The notes under the pieces: generated by a model
What the model was told of the DNA's origin: nothing
Database searches by the model: none
What the model saw: only the letters and a program-made list of their open reading frames with translations
Translations under genes and position numbers: made by a program
Shown: piece by piece, positions 1-8,459 of the stretch
Layout: every line of letters begins with the position of its first letter
How positions within the stretch are numbered: position 1 is the stretch's first letter
Origin: Ga0077527 sp032128415
GTDB lineage: Bacteria > Pseudomonadota > Gammaproteobacteria > Burkholderiales > SG8-41
Length of the DNA stretch: 45,659 nt
Direction of reading: 5' to 3'
Assembly: GCA_032128415.1 (NCBI GenBank)
Contig: JAQBGW010000160.1
Location: 1 to 45,659 of the forward strand

Positions 1-591
1 AGAGGGACAGGCCGCGACACAGGTGGGGTTGAGGCAATGCTCGCACAGGCGCGGCAAATACATCATGAAGGTGTTTTCAAACTGGCCGTGCATCTCCTTT
101 TGCATGTCGTCGAAGTTCGAGTCCTCGGAACGCTTGGCGAACTCCCCGCCCAGGATTTCCTCCCAGTTCGGACCCCAGACGATTTTGTCCATCTGCTTGC
201 CGGTAATCAGGCTGCGCGGGCGTGCGGTCGGCGTAGCCCGCATTTCCGGCGCGCTCTGCAGGTGGCCATAGTCGAAGGTGAACGGTTCGTAGTAATCGTC
301 GATCTGCGGCAAATTAGGATTGGCGAAAATCTTCATCAACAGCTGCCACTTGGCACCCTGCCGGGGCTGGATGGATCCGTCGCCTTTACGTACCCAGCCG
401 CCGTTCCACTTGTCCTGGTTCTCCCATTCCTTGGGATAGCCGATGCCGGGTTTGGTCTCGACGTTGTTGAACCACGCGTATTCCATGCCGGGGCGGCTGG
501 TCCAGACGTTTTTGCAGGTCACTGAACAGGTGTGACAACCGATGCACTTGTCCAGATTCAACACCATGCCGATTTGCGCGCGTATTTTCAT
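1..591 (-). CDS. narH: Respiratory nitrate reductase beta subunit NarH (partial, 3' end outside window)
   Basis: This is the iron-sulfur subunit that passes electrons from the NarI cytochrome b to the NarG molybdenum centre on the cytoplasmic face of the membrane. The frame read leftward from the ATG at 591 starts MKIRAQIGMVLNLDKCIGCH and continues with the first cysteine cluster CIGCHTCSVTC at about residues 16-26. It runs open for 197 codons and reaches a second cluster (LCEHCLNPTCVAACP) exactly at the window edge. The family is about 500 residues long, so roughly 40 percent is present. It lies 76 bases downstream of narG, with a GC-rich palindromic element between them. narJ and narI are expected beyond position 1 but cannot be seen. 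The start is supported by the family N-terminus; a GGAGG-like stretch in the flanking repeat may serve as ribosome site. Confidence 0.97.
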   Translation of the reverse strand, partial: MKIRAQIGMVLNLDKCIGCHTCSVTCKNVWTSRPGMEYAWFNNVETKPGIGYPKEWENQDKWNGGWVRKGDGSIQPRQGAKWQLLMKIFANPNLPQIDDYYEPFTFDYGHLQSAPEMRATPTARPRSLITGKQMDKIVWGPNWEEILGGEFAKRSEDSNFDDMQKEMHGQFENTFMMYLPRLCEHCLNPTCVAACPS

Positions 592-604
592 ACTGCCTCC
601 TGCC

Positions 605-662
605 GGGCCGCCCCAAAGGAGGCAGGCGCCCCCTCGGGGGGCAGCGAATGAATGTGAGCGTG
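605..662. repeat. GC-rich palindromic intergenic element between narG and narH
   Basis: The 76-base gap between narG and narH is filled by a palindromic unit. Its core is GCCCCC at 628-633 paired with GGGGGC at 637-642, and an outer CCCC (611-614) can pair with GGGG near 662. From memory, very similar units (CCCCAAAGGAGGC, then the CCCTCGGGGGGCAGCGA core, then GTGGGGG) recur between genes in many beta-proteobacterial genomes. In the transcript it would form a strong hairpin inside the operon, just upstream of the narH start. Confidence 0.6.
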
Positions 663-667
663 GGGGA

Positions 668-3600
668 TCACGATACTTCTCCGTGAGCTTGTACAGGACG
701 GACGAGTTCCTCACCCACTGGGGTATCCAGCCAATCAACCTTCACCATCTTGCGCACCACCACGAATTCATCCCGGTTCGTGCCGATGGTTCCGTAGTAG
801 TTGAAGCCGTAACTCAACTGCGCGTAACCGCCGATCATGTGCGTGGGCTTGAGCACGATACGGGTCACCGAATTGTGGATGCCGCCGCGCGCACCGGTGA
901 TTTCGGACCCCGGCGTGTTCACGATCTTTTCCTGCGCGTGATACATCATCACCATGCCGGGATTGACGCGCTGGCTGACCACTGCCCTCGCCGCAATCGC
1001 ACCGTTGATGTTGAACAGCTCGATCCAGTCGTTATCCACGATACCGGCGCGCTTTGCGTCGTCTTCACTCAGCCAGACACACGGTCCACCGCGGCTCAGC
1101 GTGAGCATCATCAGGTTGTCAGTATAAGTGGAGTGGATGCCCCACTTCTGGTGCGGCGTGATGAAGTTAAGCAGGATTTCCGGATTGCCGTTGCTTTTCA
1201 CGCCATGGATACCCGCCGTCGTCTTCAGGTCCACCGGCGGACGGTAGCTGACACAGCCTTCGCCGAATGCACGCATCCACGGATGATCCTGGTAGAACTG
1301 CTGGCGACCGGTGAGCGTGCGCCACGGAATCAGCTCATGCACATTGGTGTACCCAGCGTTGTAGGAAACAGTCTCGCTCTCGATACCACTCCAGGTCGGC
1401 GACGAAATGATCTTGCGCGGCTGAGCCTGAATGTCGCGGAAGCGGATTTTCTCGTCTTCCCGGTGAATCGCCAAGTGCGCATGTTCGCGTCCGGTCTGCT
1501 TGCCCAGCGCTTTCCACGCCTTGACCGCAACATGTCCGTTGGTCTCGGGCGCGAGCTGCAGTATGACCTCGCAGGCGTCGATGTCGGTCTCGATCTTCGG
1601 CATGCCTTTGCTGACGCCGTCAGCATTGTTCAGGCCATTGAGCTCACCGAGTTGCCTGACTTCGTCCTGTGTATTCCACGCGATGCCCTTGCCGCCATTG
1701 CCCACCTTGTTCATCAGCGGGCCGAGTGCGGTAAAACGCTTGTACACATTGGGGTAATCGCGCTCGACCACGGTCATCTGCGGCGCGGTCTTGCCCGGAA
1801 TCAACTCCACTTCGCCGCGCTTCCAGTCCTTCACCTCAAACGGCTGCGCCAGTTCTCCCGGCGTATCGTGCATCAGCGGCGTCAGCACCAGTTCTTTCTC
1901 GACGCCAAGATGACCCACGCAGACTTCACTGAATTTCTTCGCAAATCCCTTGTAAATATCCCAGTCGCTTCTGGATTGCCAAGCCGGATCCACTGCAGTG
2001 GACAGTGGGTGGATAAAGGGATGCATGTCACTGGTATTGAGATCATTTTTCTCGTACCAGGTGGCGGTCGGCAATACGATGTCGGAATAAAGACAGGTCG
2101 TACTCATACGGAAGTCCAGCGTAACCAGCAGGTCCAGCTTGCCCTCCGGGGCTTTGTCGTGCCACACGACTTCTTCAGGTTTGGCTTCTTCGACACCCAG
2201 GTCTTTGCCTTGAACGCCGTTGCTGGTTCCCAGCAGATGCTTGAGGAAATACTCGTGCCCCTTGCCGCTGGAACCCAGCAGGTTGGAGCGCCAGACGAAA
2301 AGATTGCGCGGCCAGTTATCCGGATGATCGGGATCTTCGCAACTCATTTTCAACGAACCGCTCTTCAGCGCCTTGACTGCGTAATCCTTCGGGTCCGCCC
2401 CTGCCGCCTGCGCGTCGCGCACTACCTGCAGCGGATTGGTCTTCAACTGCGGCGCCGACGGCAGCCACCCCATGCGCTCAGCGCGCACGTTGTAATCAAT
2501 CATGCTGCCACCGAATAGTTTCTTGTCAGCCAGCGGCGAGAGTACCTCCGAAACACCCAGCTTCTCGTAGCGCCACTGGTCAGTGTGCGCATAGAAAAAA
2601 CTCGTGCTGTTCTGCTGCCGCGGCGGACGTATCCAGTCGAGGGCAAAAGCCAGCGCCGTCCAGCCGGTTTGCGGCCGCAGCTTTTCCTGCCCGACGTAAT
2701 GCGCCCAGCCACCGCCGCTCTTGCCGATGCAACCACACATCATGAGCATGTTGATGATGCCGCGATAGTTCATGTCACTGTGGTACCAGTGATTCATCGC
2801 CGCGCCGATGATGATCATCGACTTGCCATGGGTTTTATCGGCGTTATCCGCAAACTGGCGTGCCACAGCGATCACTTGGTCACGCGGCGTTCCGGTAATG
2901 CGCTCCTGCCATGCCGGCGTGTAGGGCGTGTCGTCGTCGTAACTGGTCGCCGCCAGTTCGCCTGGCAGACCGCGCGCCACACCATAGTTGGCAGCCTGCA
3001 GGTCGAATACGGTCGCTACCAGCACCTCGTGCTTGTCGCCGGCCTTGCCGACTGCAATGCGCTGCACCGGCACCGTGCGCACCAGCACATCACCGTTCTC
3101 TCCCTGCAACACGTTGTTCTGGAAATGCTCGGTGACTATACCGCCGAAATACGGGAAGCCGACCTTGGCGGTTTCTGCGCTCGGCTGCGCATCTTCAAGC
3201 AGAGACAGTTTGAGCTTGACGTCAGTGCCGTGATGCGCCTCCTTTGCCTCCAGATTCCACTGCCCCTGATCGGCACGGCCATCAGCGCCCCAGCGGAATC
3301 CGATCGCACCATTGGGCAGCACGACTTTGCCGGTGGTATCGATGGCGACGGTTTTCCATTCCGGATTATTGGCCTGACCGAGCTGATCCTCGAAATCCGA
3401 TGCGCGGACATAGCGGTCCGGCACCATCACTTTCACGCCGTTCGCCAGCACCTGCTCCTTCAACGTCACCAGCATGGGCAGGTCGGTATAGCGGCGCGCG
3501 TAATCATCAAAGTACTCGCTGCGCTTATCGAAGTAGAACTCTTTCAGGATCACATGACCCATGGCCATGGCCACAGCCGCGTCAGTACCCTGCTTTGGAT

Positions 3601-4486
3601 GCAGCCAGATGTCGGAGAGCTTGGCCACCTCGGAATAGTCCGGTGTCACCGCAACGGTCTTGGTGCCCTTGTAACGCACCTCGGTGAAAAAATGCGCATC
3701 CGGCGTGCGGGTCTGCGGCACATTCGAGCCCCAGGCAATGATGTAGCTGCTGTTGTACCAGTCGGCTGATTCGGGCACATCGGTCTGCTCACCCCAGACC
3801 TGCGGGCTGGCCGGCGGCAGATCGCAATACCAGTCATAGAAACTCATGCACACGCCGCCGATCAGCGACAGATAGCGGCTGCCGGCCGCGTAGCTGACCA
3901 TCGACATCGCGGGGATCGGCGAGAAGCCGATCACACGGTCCGGCCCATGTTTCTTGATCGTGTAGACATTGGCGGCGGCGACGATTTCGTTGACTTCGTC
4001 CCAGCCTGAGCGCACGAATCCACCAAGACCACGCACACCCTGATAGTCGCGCCGCTTGGCGTCGGACTCGACTATGGACGCCCAGGCTTCAACCGGGCCC
4101 TTGTCCTGACGCGCTTCACGCCAGCTCTTCAGCAAACGGCCGCGCACCAGCGGATATTTAACCCGGTTTGCACTGTAGAGATACCAGCTGTAGCTGGCGC
4201 CGCGCGCACAACCCCGGGGCTCATGATTGGGCATGTCCCACCGTGTACGCGGGTAGTCGGTCTGCTGGGTCTCCCAGGTGACGATTCCACCTTTGACGTA
4301 GATTTTCCACGAACACGATCCCGTGCAGTTGACGCCGTGTGTGGAGCGCACGATCTTGTCATGCGCCCAACGGTTGCGATAGGCGTCTTCCCAAGTGCGA
4401 TCCTCTCCCGTCACTACGCCGTGGCCGTCGGAGAAAGACTCCCGCGGTTGGGAGAAATAGGTCAGTCGATCAAGAAAGTGGCTCAT
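668..4486 (-). CDS. narG: Respiratory nitrate reductase alpha subunit NarG
   Basis: Catalytic subunit of the membrane-bound, cytoplasm-facing nitrate reductase; it reduces nitrate to nitrite at a Mo-bis-MGD cofactor during anaerobic respiration. The protein has 1272 residues, close to the usual 1240-1260. The N-terminus carries the unusual FS0 cluster ligands His50, Cys54 and Cys58 (HGVNCTGSC). The motif YDWYCDLPPASPQ near residue 220 contains the Asp that ligates molybdenum in the NarG type, which separates it from periplasmic NapA, where that ligand is Cys. The start at 4486 is preceded by CGGGGACTG as a plausible ribosome site. It is third in the order narK1-narK2-narG-narH. The intercistronic gaps on both sides hold repeat elements, which may tune the ratio of transporter to enzyme. 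Confidence 0.99.
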   Translation of the reverse strand: MSHFLDRLTYFSQPRESFSDGHGVVTGEDRTWEDAYRNRWAHDKIVRSTHGVNCTGSCSWKIYVKGGIVTWETQQTDYPRTRWDMPNHEPRGCARGASYSWYLYSANRVKYPLVRGRLLKSWREARQDKGPVEAWASIVESDAKRRDYQGVRGLGGFVRSGWDEVNEIVAAANVYTIKKHGPDRVIGFSPIPAMSMVSYAAGSRYLSLIGGVCMSFYDWYCDLPPASPQVWGEQTDVPESADWYNSSYIIAWGSNVPQTRTPDAHFFTEVRYKGTKTVAVTPDYSEVAKLSDIWLHPKQGTDAAVAMAMGHVILKEFYFDKRSEYFDDYARRYTDLPMLVTLKEQVLANGVKVMVPDRYVRASDFEDQLGQANNPEWKTVAIDTTGKVVLPNGAIGFRWGADGRADQGQWNLEAKEAHHGTDVKLKLSLLEDAQPSAETAKVGFPYFGGIVTEHFQNNVLQGENGDVLVRTVPVQRIAVGKAGDKHEVLVATVFDLQAANYGVARGLPGELAATSYDDDTPYTPAWQERITGTPRDQVIAVARQFADNADKTHGKSMIIIGAAMNHWYHSDMNYRGIINMLMMCGCIGKSGGGWAHYVGQEKLRPQTGWTALAFALDWIRPPRQQNSTSFFYAHTDQWRYEKLGVSEVLSPLADKKLFGGSMIDYNVRAERMGWLPSAPQLKTNPLQVVRDAQAAGADPKDYAVKALKSGSLKMSCEDPDHPDNWPRNLFVWRSNLLGSSGKGHEYFLKHLLGTSNGVQGKDLGVEEAKPEEVVWHDKAPEGKLDLLVTLDFRMSTTCLYSDIVLPTATWYEKNDLNTSDMHPFIHPLSTAVDPAWQSRSDWDIYKGFAKKFSEVCVGHLGVEKELVLTPLMHDTPGELAQPFEVKDWKRGEVELIPGKTAPQMTVVERDYPNVYKRFTALGPLMNKVGNGGKGIAWNTQDEVRQLGELNGLNNADGVSKGMPKIETDIDACEVILQLAPETNGHVAVKAWKALGKQTGREHAHLAIHREDEKIRFRDIQAQPRKIISSPTWSGIESETVSYNAGYTNVHELIPWRTLTGRQQFYQDHPWMRAFGEGCVSYRPPVDLKTTAGIHGVKSNGNPEILLNFITPHQKWGIHSTYTDNLMMLTLSRGGPCVWLSEDDAKRAGIVDNDWIELFNINGAIAARAVVSQRVNPGMVMMYHAQEKIVNTPGSEITGARGGIHNSVTRIVLKPTHMIGGYAQLSYGFNYYGTIGTNRDEFVVVRKMVKVDWLDTPVGEELVRPVQAHGEVS

Positions 4487-4497
4487 ATCAGTCCCCG

Positions 4498-4569
4498 GTA
4501 ACGAATGTTGCGTAATGAGTGATGGTCAATTGGGCACGAATGGATTTGCCGATACTCGTTACCCATCAC
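4498..4569. repeat. Inverted array of degenerate 7-bp repeats (narK2-narG junction)
   Basis: Reading rightward, 4498-4525 splits into four 7-base units: GTAACGA, ATGTTGC, GTAATGA, GTGATGG. After a core of about 23 bases, 4549-4569 holds three units on the other strand (read as complements GTGATGG, GTAACGA, GTATCGG). Two units, GTAACGA and GTGATGG, occur in both arms, so the RNA can fold into a hairpin. The right arm overlaps the narK2 stop codon at 4566-4568. The same architecture with related units recurs at 18358-18444. The function is unknown; it is probably a dispersed intergenic repeat. Confidence 0.6.
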
Positions 4570-6236
4570 GGGTTCTTGAATTCGGCTTTGGGGCCCAGGT
4601 AGTACCACCAGTTCAGCAATAGGCACAGGCCATAGAAAATGGCGAAGCCATACAGCGCATTCTCCGGCGTAGCGGCTTTGATTTGCTCGCCAAACACCTG
4701 CGGGATAATGAATGCGCCATAGGCTGCCACCGCAGAGGTCCAACCCAGAACGGGGCCGGCCTGTTCTTTCGGGAACACGATGGCGATGGTGCGGAAGGTG
4801 GAACCGTTACCGATGCCTGTCATCGCAAACAGCACCAGGAACAGCAGGAAGAACGGCATGAAGAACTCTTCCGGGGTGGCCGACTGATAGGCTGCTTTCA
4901 TGTAGTAGGCTACGCCCAGTGCCGAACCGATCATCACGATGCTGGTAATCTGGGTCACCTTGGCGCCACCCACCTTGTCGGCAATCCAGCCGCCAACGGG
5001 GCGAATCAACGCGCCGATGAATGGTCCCATCCACGCATACGCGAGTGCGCTCGGGCCATTGGGGTTGGCAGCATGCACCATCACACCATCCGGCCCCATT
5101 ACATGGGTGAAACCGAAAATCACTTTAATCGCCAGTCCAAAGCCTGCGGAATAGCCGATAAAGCTGCCGAAGGTCATGGTGTAGATGATGCTCATCACCC
5201 AGGTGTGCTTGTTGCCGAAAATCTTGAACTGGCGCTGCAGGTTGGGTTTGATGTCACCGGGGATAAGCTTCAGCAGGAACACTGTGGCTGCAATGATGCC
5301 CGCCAGCACGAACCACTTTGCCCAACCCGGGGCACCTAGGCCCGTCGGAGCCGGCAGGATGATGTATAGGCCGGCAGCGGCAGTGACAAAGCTGATGGAC
5401 AACATGCCTGCGATTTTGGACATGGCGCCCAGAGGAGAACCAGGATTAGGCGTCACCTCATCAGTGCGTATGTTGTTCATACCGAACCACGCGGCGGTTA
5501 CCAGGGGGATGAGAATTGCCGCCCAGATGAAACCGGCATTCTGGATAAATGTGGGCGTGCCCGCCTTGATCTTGCCTAGAATCCAGCCGCTGTCCTTGGC
5601 CAGGGTTATCGGGTCACCGCCCAATGCGCCGAAGACGCCGAAAGTCATCGCCAGCGGGATGAGAATCTGCATGGTGGTCACACCAAAGTTGCCCAAGCCG
5701 GCGTTGAGCCCCAAGGCCAGGCCCTGCATGCGCTTCGGGAAGAAGAAGCTGATGTTGGACATGGAGGAAGCAAAGTTGCCGCCGCCAAAGCCGGACAGGA
5801 AAGCCAGGAACTGGAACACCGCCAGTGGCGTATTTTTATCCTGCAAGGCAATGCCGGTGCCGATTGCCGGGATGATCAGCAGTGCAGTGGTAAAGAAGAT
5901 GGTGTTGCGTCCGCCGGCGATCCGGATGAAGAAGCTCGACGGTATGCGCAGGGTCGCGCCGGTCAGTCCGGCAATCGCTGCGAGCGTGAACAACTCCGTC
6001 GGCTTAAAAGGAAACCCGGCGTTGAGCATCTGCACCGTGATCATGCTCCACATCAGCCATACGGCGAAACCGCACAGCAGATTGGGGATCGATATCCACA
6101 GATTGCGGTTGGCTATGCCCTTGCCCTTGGCTTCCCAGAAAGCATTGTCCTCGACGTTCCACTCCGCGATATCGGCGGCACCGTGGCTAACTGCTTTACC
6201 GGCAATCACTGAACTCGGCTGTATTTTCTGGCTCAT
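4566..6236 (-). CDS. narK2: Nitrate/nitrite antiporter, NarK2-type MFS transporter
   Basis: A 556-residue twelve-helix major facilitator protein that should exchange external nitrate for internal nitrite across the inner membrane. A soluble N-terminal extension of about 45 residues includes WNVEDNAFWEAKGKGIANRN, as in NarK2-like proteins. The nitrate signature follows at about residues 150-167 (GFGGGNFASSMSNISFFFPK), and a second copy lies near the C-terminus (GIGNGSTFRTIAIVFPKE). The start at 6236 has GGAG seven bases upstream. It sits between narK1 and narG; such a pair of distinct carriers is typical of denitrifiers, where the two can also be fused into one protein. The antiport role is inferred from the subgroup and not shown by sequence alone. 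Confidence 0.96.
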   Translation of the reverse strand: MSQKIQPSSVIAGKAVSHGAADIAEWNVEDNAFWEAKGKGIANRNLWISIPNLLCGFAVWLMWSMITVQMLNAGFPFKPTELFTLAAIAGLTGATLRIPSSFFIRIAGGRNTIFFTTALLIIPAIGTGIALQDKNTPLAVFQFLAFLSGFGGGNFASSMSNISFFFPKRMQGLALGLNAGLGNFGVTTMQILIPLAMTFGVFGALGGDPITLAKDSGWILGKIKAGTPTFIQNAGFIWAAILIPLVTAAWFGMNNIRTDEVTPNPGSPLGAMSKIAGMLSISFVTAAAGLYIILPAPTGLGAPGWAKWFVLAGIIAATVFLLKLIPGDIKPNLQRQFKIFGNKHTWVMSIIYTMTFGSFIGYSAGFGLAIKVIFGFTHVMGPDGVMVHAANPNGPSALAYAWMGPFIGALIRPVGGWIADKVGGAKVTQITSIVMIGSALGVAYYMKAAYQSATPEEFFMPFFLLFLVLFAMTGIGNGSTFRTIAIVFPKEQAGPVLGWTSAVAAYGAFIIPQVFGEQIKAATPENALYGFAIFYGLCLLLNWWYYLGPKAEFKNP

Positions 6237-6337
6237 TGCGACTCCAATTCTCTATTTTTGATATTCAATACCCAGTCACATCAGTTCTGTTTCACAAGAT
6301 CGGAATACGTGTGACCGTATCGGTAAATTTTAAGTTC

Positions 6338-7603
6338 TCAGGTGAAGTGCGTCGGCTCTGGATACTGTTTGCTACGCTCCAGCCCCATCGGACGCACCTC
6401 TTTGAAATACATCCACATCAGCGATACCCAGACGATGCCGAACATGAGCATGAAGGCGGACGAGCGCACGCCCGTCAGATCCACCAGTACGCCAAACATG
6501 ATGGGCAGGATGAACCCACCCATGCCGCCGGCAAGACCCACTACACCGGATACCACGCCGATGTTTTTCGGGTAGTCGTCCGAGATGTACTTGAACACCG
6601 AGGCCTTGCCGATGGCGAAGGCAATCCCCATGGTGAACATGAGCACGGTGAACACTACGGAATTGAGCCCGATATGAAACATTTTCGGCCCGGTCACCGT
6701 TTGGATGGTTACGCTGGTTGGCGGATAAGACAGGAAAAACAGACATACCAGAGAGACCCACAACACCCACCAGGTCACGGTATGCGCGCCATATTTGTCG
6801 GAAAACCAGCCACCGACCGCACGCAGCACACCACCTGGGACGCTGAATGCCGCAGCCAGCAGCGCCGCCAGCCGCAGATCAAAGCCGTATTCGGTGATGT
6901 AGTATTTGGTCATCCACAGCGACAGCGCAACATAGCCGCCGAAGACGATGGAATAATATTGGCTGTAGCGCCAGACGGTCGGATCCTTCAGCGCCTGCAA
7001 CTGCTCGCGCACGGTCACGGTCGATTTTCCCGAGCTGTGATCCGGGTCGGTGTAGGTAAACATCCAGAAAATAATGACCGTCACCGCCATCAGCACCGCA
7101 TAAACCTTCGGCACCATGGTCCAGCCGTATGCAACGACGATGCTTGGTGCAACGAGCTTGGTGATCGCCGCACCGGTATTGCCGGCGCCGAAAATGCCCA
7201 TGGCCAAGCCTTGGCGCTCCCTCGGGAACCAGCGCGCACAGTAGGCGATACCAACGGTAAACGACGCGCCCGCAATACCGACAAACAGCCCGGTCACCAG
7301 GTAATGCCAATATGCCGTGCCCAGGGAGATCAACCAGATCGGAATAATGGTGGATACCATCAGCACAAAAAACACGATGCGCCCGCCGTATTTGTCGGTC
7401 CACATTCCTATGGGTAACCGGAACAACGAGCCGGTAAGCACCGGTGTCGCCACCAGAATGCCGAACTGCGTTTCATTAAGGCCCAGAGTCTGTTTGATGG
7501 GAATGCCAATCACGGCGAACATCATCCACACCATGAAACACACCGTAAATGCGAACGTACTCGCCGAAACCACCGACCACTGTTTGTATCTCTCTGAAGC
7601 CAT
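6338..7603 (-). CDS. narK1: Nitrate transporter, NarK1-type MFS (proton-linked nitrate uptake)
   Basis: A 421-residue twelve-helix MFS protein of the short NarK1/NasA-like group, expected to start nitrate uptake with protons before internal nitrite builds up. The signature GIAGASFTVGIAYCARWFPR lies near residues 106-125, followed by GLAMGIFGAGNTGAA. The second signature near the C-terminus reads GLAGGMGGFILP. It is the first gene of the nar operon, 59 bases downstream of a perfect FNR box whose position fits FNR-activated transcription. narK2 follows after about 100 bases. The assignment to NarK1 as against NarK2 rests on length, lack of an N-terminal extension, and signature wording. Confidence 0.96.
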   Translation of the reverse strand: MASERYKQWSVVSASTFAFTVCFMVWMMFAVIGIPIKQTLGLNETQFGILVATPVLTGSLFRLPIGMWTDKYGGRIVFFVLMVSTIIPIWLISLGTAYWHYLVTGLFVGIAGASFTVGIAYCARWFPRERQGLAMGIFGAGNTGAAITKLVAPSIVVAYGWTMVPKVYAVLMAVTVIIFWMFTYTDPDHSSGKSTVTVREQLQALKDPTVWRYSQYYSIVFGGYVALSLWMTKYYITEYGFDLRLAALLAAAFSVPGGVLRAVGGWFSDKYGAHTVTWWVLWVSLVCLFFLSYPPTSVTIQTVTGPKMFHIGLNSVVFTVLMFTMGIAFAIGKASVFKYISDDYPKNIGVVSGVVGLAGGMGGFILPIMFGVLVDLTGVRSSAFMLMFGIVWVSLMWMYFKEVRPMGLERSKQYPEPTHFT

Positions 7604-7634
7604 TTCCCGCCTCCCGTGTCACGTGATGCGAGCC

Positions 7635-7675
7635 AGTCTAGACAGCGGACAAAAGCCCGGTTTGATCTAGATCAA
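7635..7675 (-). promoter_or_regulatory. FNR/ANR-dependent promoter of the nar operon
   Basis: TTGATCTAGATCAA at 7662-7675 is a perfect match to the FNR-family consensus TTGAT-N4-ATCAA. Reading leftward, a -10-like TAGACT occupies 7640-7635, its centre 31 bases from the box centre. This is the geometry of a class II FNR promoter (box at -41.5), which predicts transcription starting near 7627, about 24 bases upstream of the narK1 ATG. Under low oxygen this would switch on narK1-narK2-narG-narH. Confidence 0.85.
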
Positions 7676-7679
7676 ACAA

Positions 7680-7702
7680 AAGATGTATTTCAAATCCATC
7701 TT
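7680..7702. promoter_or_regulatory. NsrR operator (nitric oxide response)
   Basis: Two 11-base arms, AAGATGTATTT (7680-7690) and AAATCCATCTT (7692-7702), flank a single C and form an inverted repeat with one mismatch. This follows the published NsrR consensus GATGYATTTNAAATRCATC with one deviation. It lies 4 bases from the FNR box and 85 bases upstream of the nsrR start. It could mediate nsrR autorepression, with a possible -10 TAAGAT at 7717-7722. It could also modulate the nar promoter, where its centre would be near -64. Confidence 0.8.
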
Positions 7703-7787
7703 TCTAAAACCCGGTTTAAGATCACTGCCGAGTCATGTACTTATTGCGTTCTGGCGGTCTGTTTGATCAGTCTAAATCTGGACCATC

Positions 7788-8237
7788 ATGCATCTGACGA
7801 TTTTTACCGACTACACCCTGCGCGTGCTGATCTGTCTCGGCGTACGTCAGCACGAGGGCCGATTGACGACGATCAGTGACATAGCGACTGCTTACGGGAT
7901 ACCCGTGGATCACCTGCGGAAAATCGTCCATCACCTGGCAAAACAGGGATATGTGGAAACGCTGCGCGGCATAGGCGGCGGCATGCGGCTTGCCCGCGCG
8001 CCGGAACAGATCAACCTGGGAGAGGTCGTGCGTGGTTCGGAGCGGGATCAGGCGATCGTCGAGTGTTTTCAGCCAAACAAAAAAGAAACCTGTTCCATCG
8101 TGTCCGTATGCGCGTTGCGCGGGATTCTGGAACAAGCCATGCATGCATTTTTCGACAATCTCGATCAGCACACTCTTGCTACTTTACTAAAACCCCAGAA
8201 CGATCTGATCAGGATATTTCGCGGTACCCGGAAATAG
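7788..8237 (+). CDS. nsrR: NO-sensing Rrf2-family repressor NsrR
   Basis: A 149-residue Rrf2-family transcription factor. The N-terminus MHLTIFTDYTLRVLICLG and the winged-helix region (HLRKIVHHLAKQGYVETLRGIGGGMRLA) match NsrR, which binds DNA as a dimer through a [4Fe-4S] cluster and is released by nitric oxide. The three candidate cluster ligands are Cys93, Cys102 and Cys108. Their spacing C-X8-C-X5-C is wider in the first interval than in the characterised NsrR proteins I recall. It is transcribed divergently from the nar operon, and a matching operator lies at 7680-7702, so autoregulation and control of denitrification genes are likely. The ribosome site is weak (CTGGA before ATG). IscR is less likely given the N-terminus and this context. 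Confidence 0.93.
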   Translation: MHLTIFTDYTLRVLICLGVRQHEGRLTTISDIATAYGIPVDHLRKIVHHLAKQGYVETLRGIGGGMRLARAPEQINLGEVVRGSERDQAIVECFQPNKKETCSIVSVCALRGILEQAMHAFFDNLDQHTLATLLKPQNDLIRIFRGTRK

Positions 8238-8299
8238 AGCAGGTCCAGAATTGGTGTGTGCTATTACCGGGAAATATCCGTAGTGATATCAGTTGATTG

Positions 8300-8458
8300 T
8301 TACGGTTTGCGCGGAAATTCGTCCTCGTCCATCAAAATCTGGTGCGCAGGCCCTTCCAGATCCTCAAACTGTCCACTGTGCAAGGCCCACCAGAAAACCG
8401 CGCCGATCAGGAACACCAGAACCAGCGACAGCGGGATCAGCAGATACAGAATGTCCAT
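8300..8458 (-). CDS. ccoS: cbb3 oxidase maturation protein CcoS
   Basis: A 52-residue small membrane protein read leftward from the ATG at 8458 to TAA at 8300. It begins MDILYLLIPLSLVLVFLIGA, one transmembrane helix, followed by VFWWALHSGQFEDLEGPAHQ and an acidic tail (LMDEDEFPRKP). The helix with the F-W-A-x-x-x-G-Q-F-x-D-L-E-G-P block is the CcoS signature. CcoS is needed to insert cofactors, including copper, into cbb3-type cytochrome oxidase. It starts one base after the ccoI stop and is surely cotranscribed with it. It converges on nsrR, and no clear terminator is visible between them. Confidence 0.93.
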   Translation of the reverse strand: MDILYLLIPLSLVLVFLIGAVFWWALHSGQFEDLEGPAHQILMDEDEFPRKP

Positions 8459-8459
8459 A

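Noticed and set aside
542..2518. 658-codon open frame on the plus strand
   Set aside because: It lies antisense inside narG, has no recognisable family, and follows from the high GC third positions of narG.
6258..6268. TTGATATTCAA between narK1 and narK2 as an FNR box
   Set aside because: The half-sites are too close (11 bases in total, not 14), so the dimer geometry does not fit.
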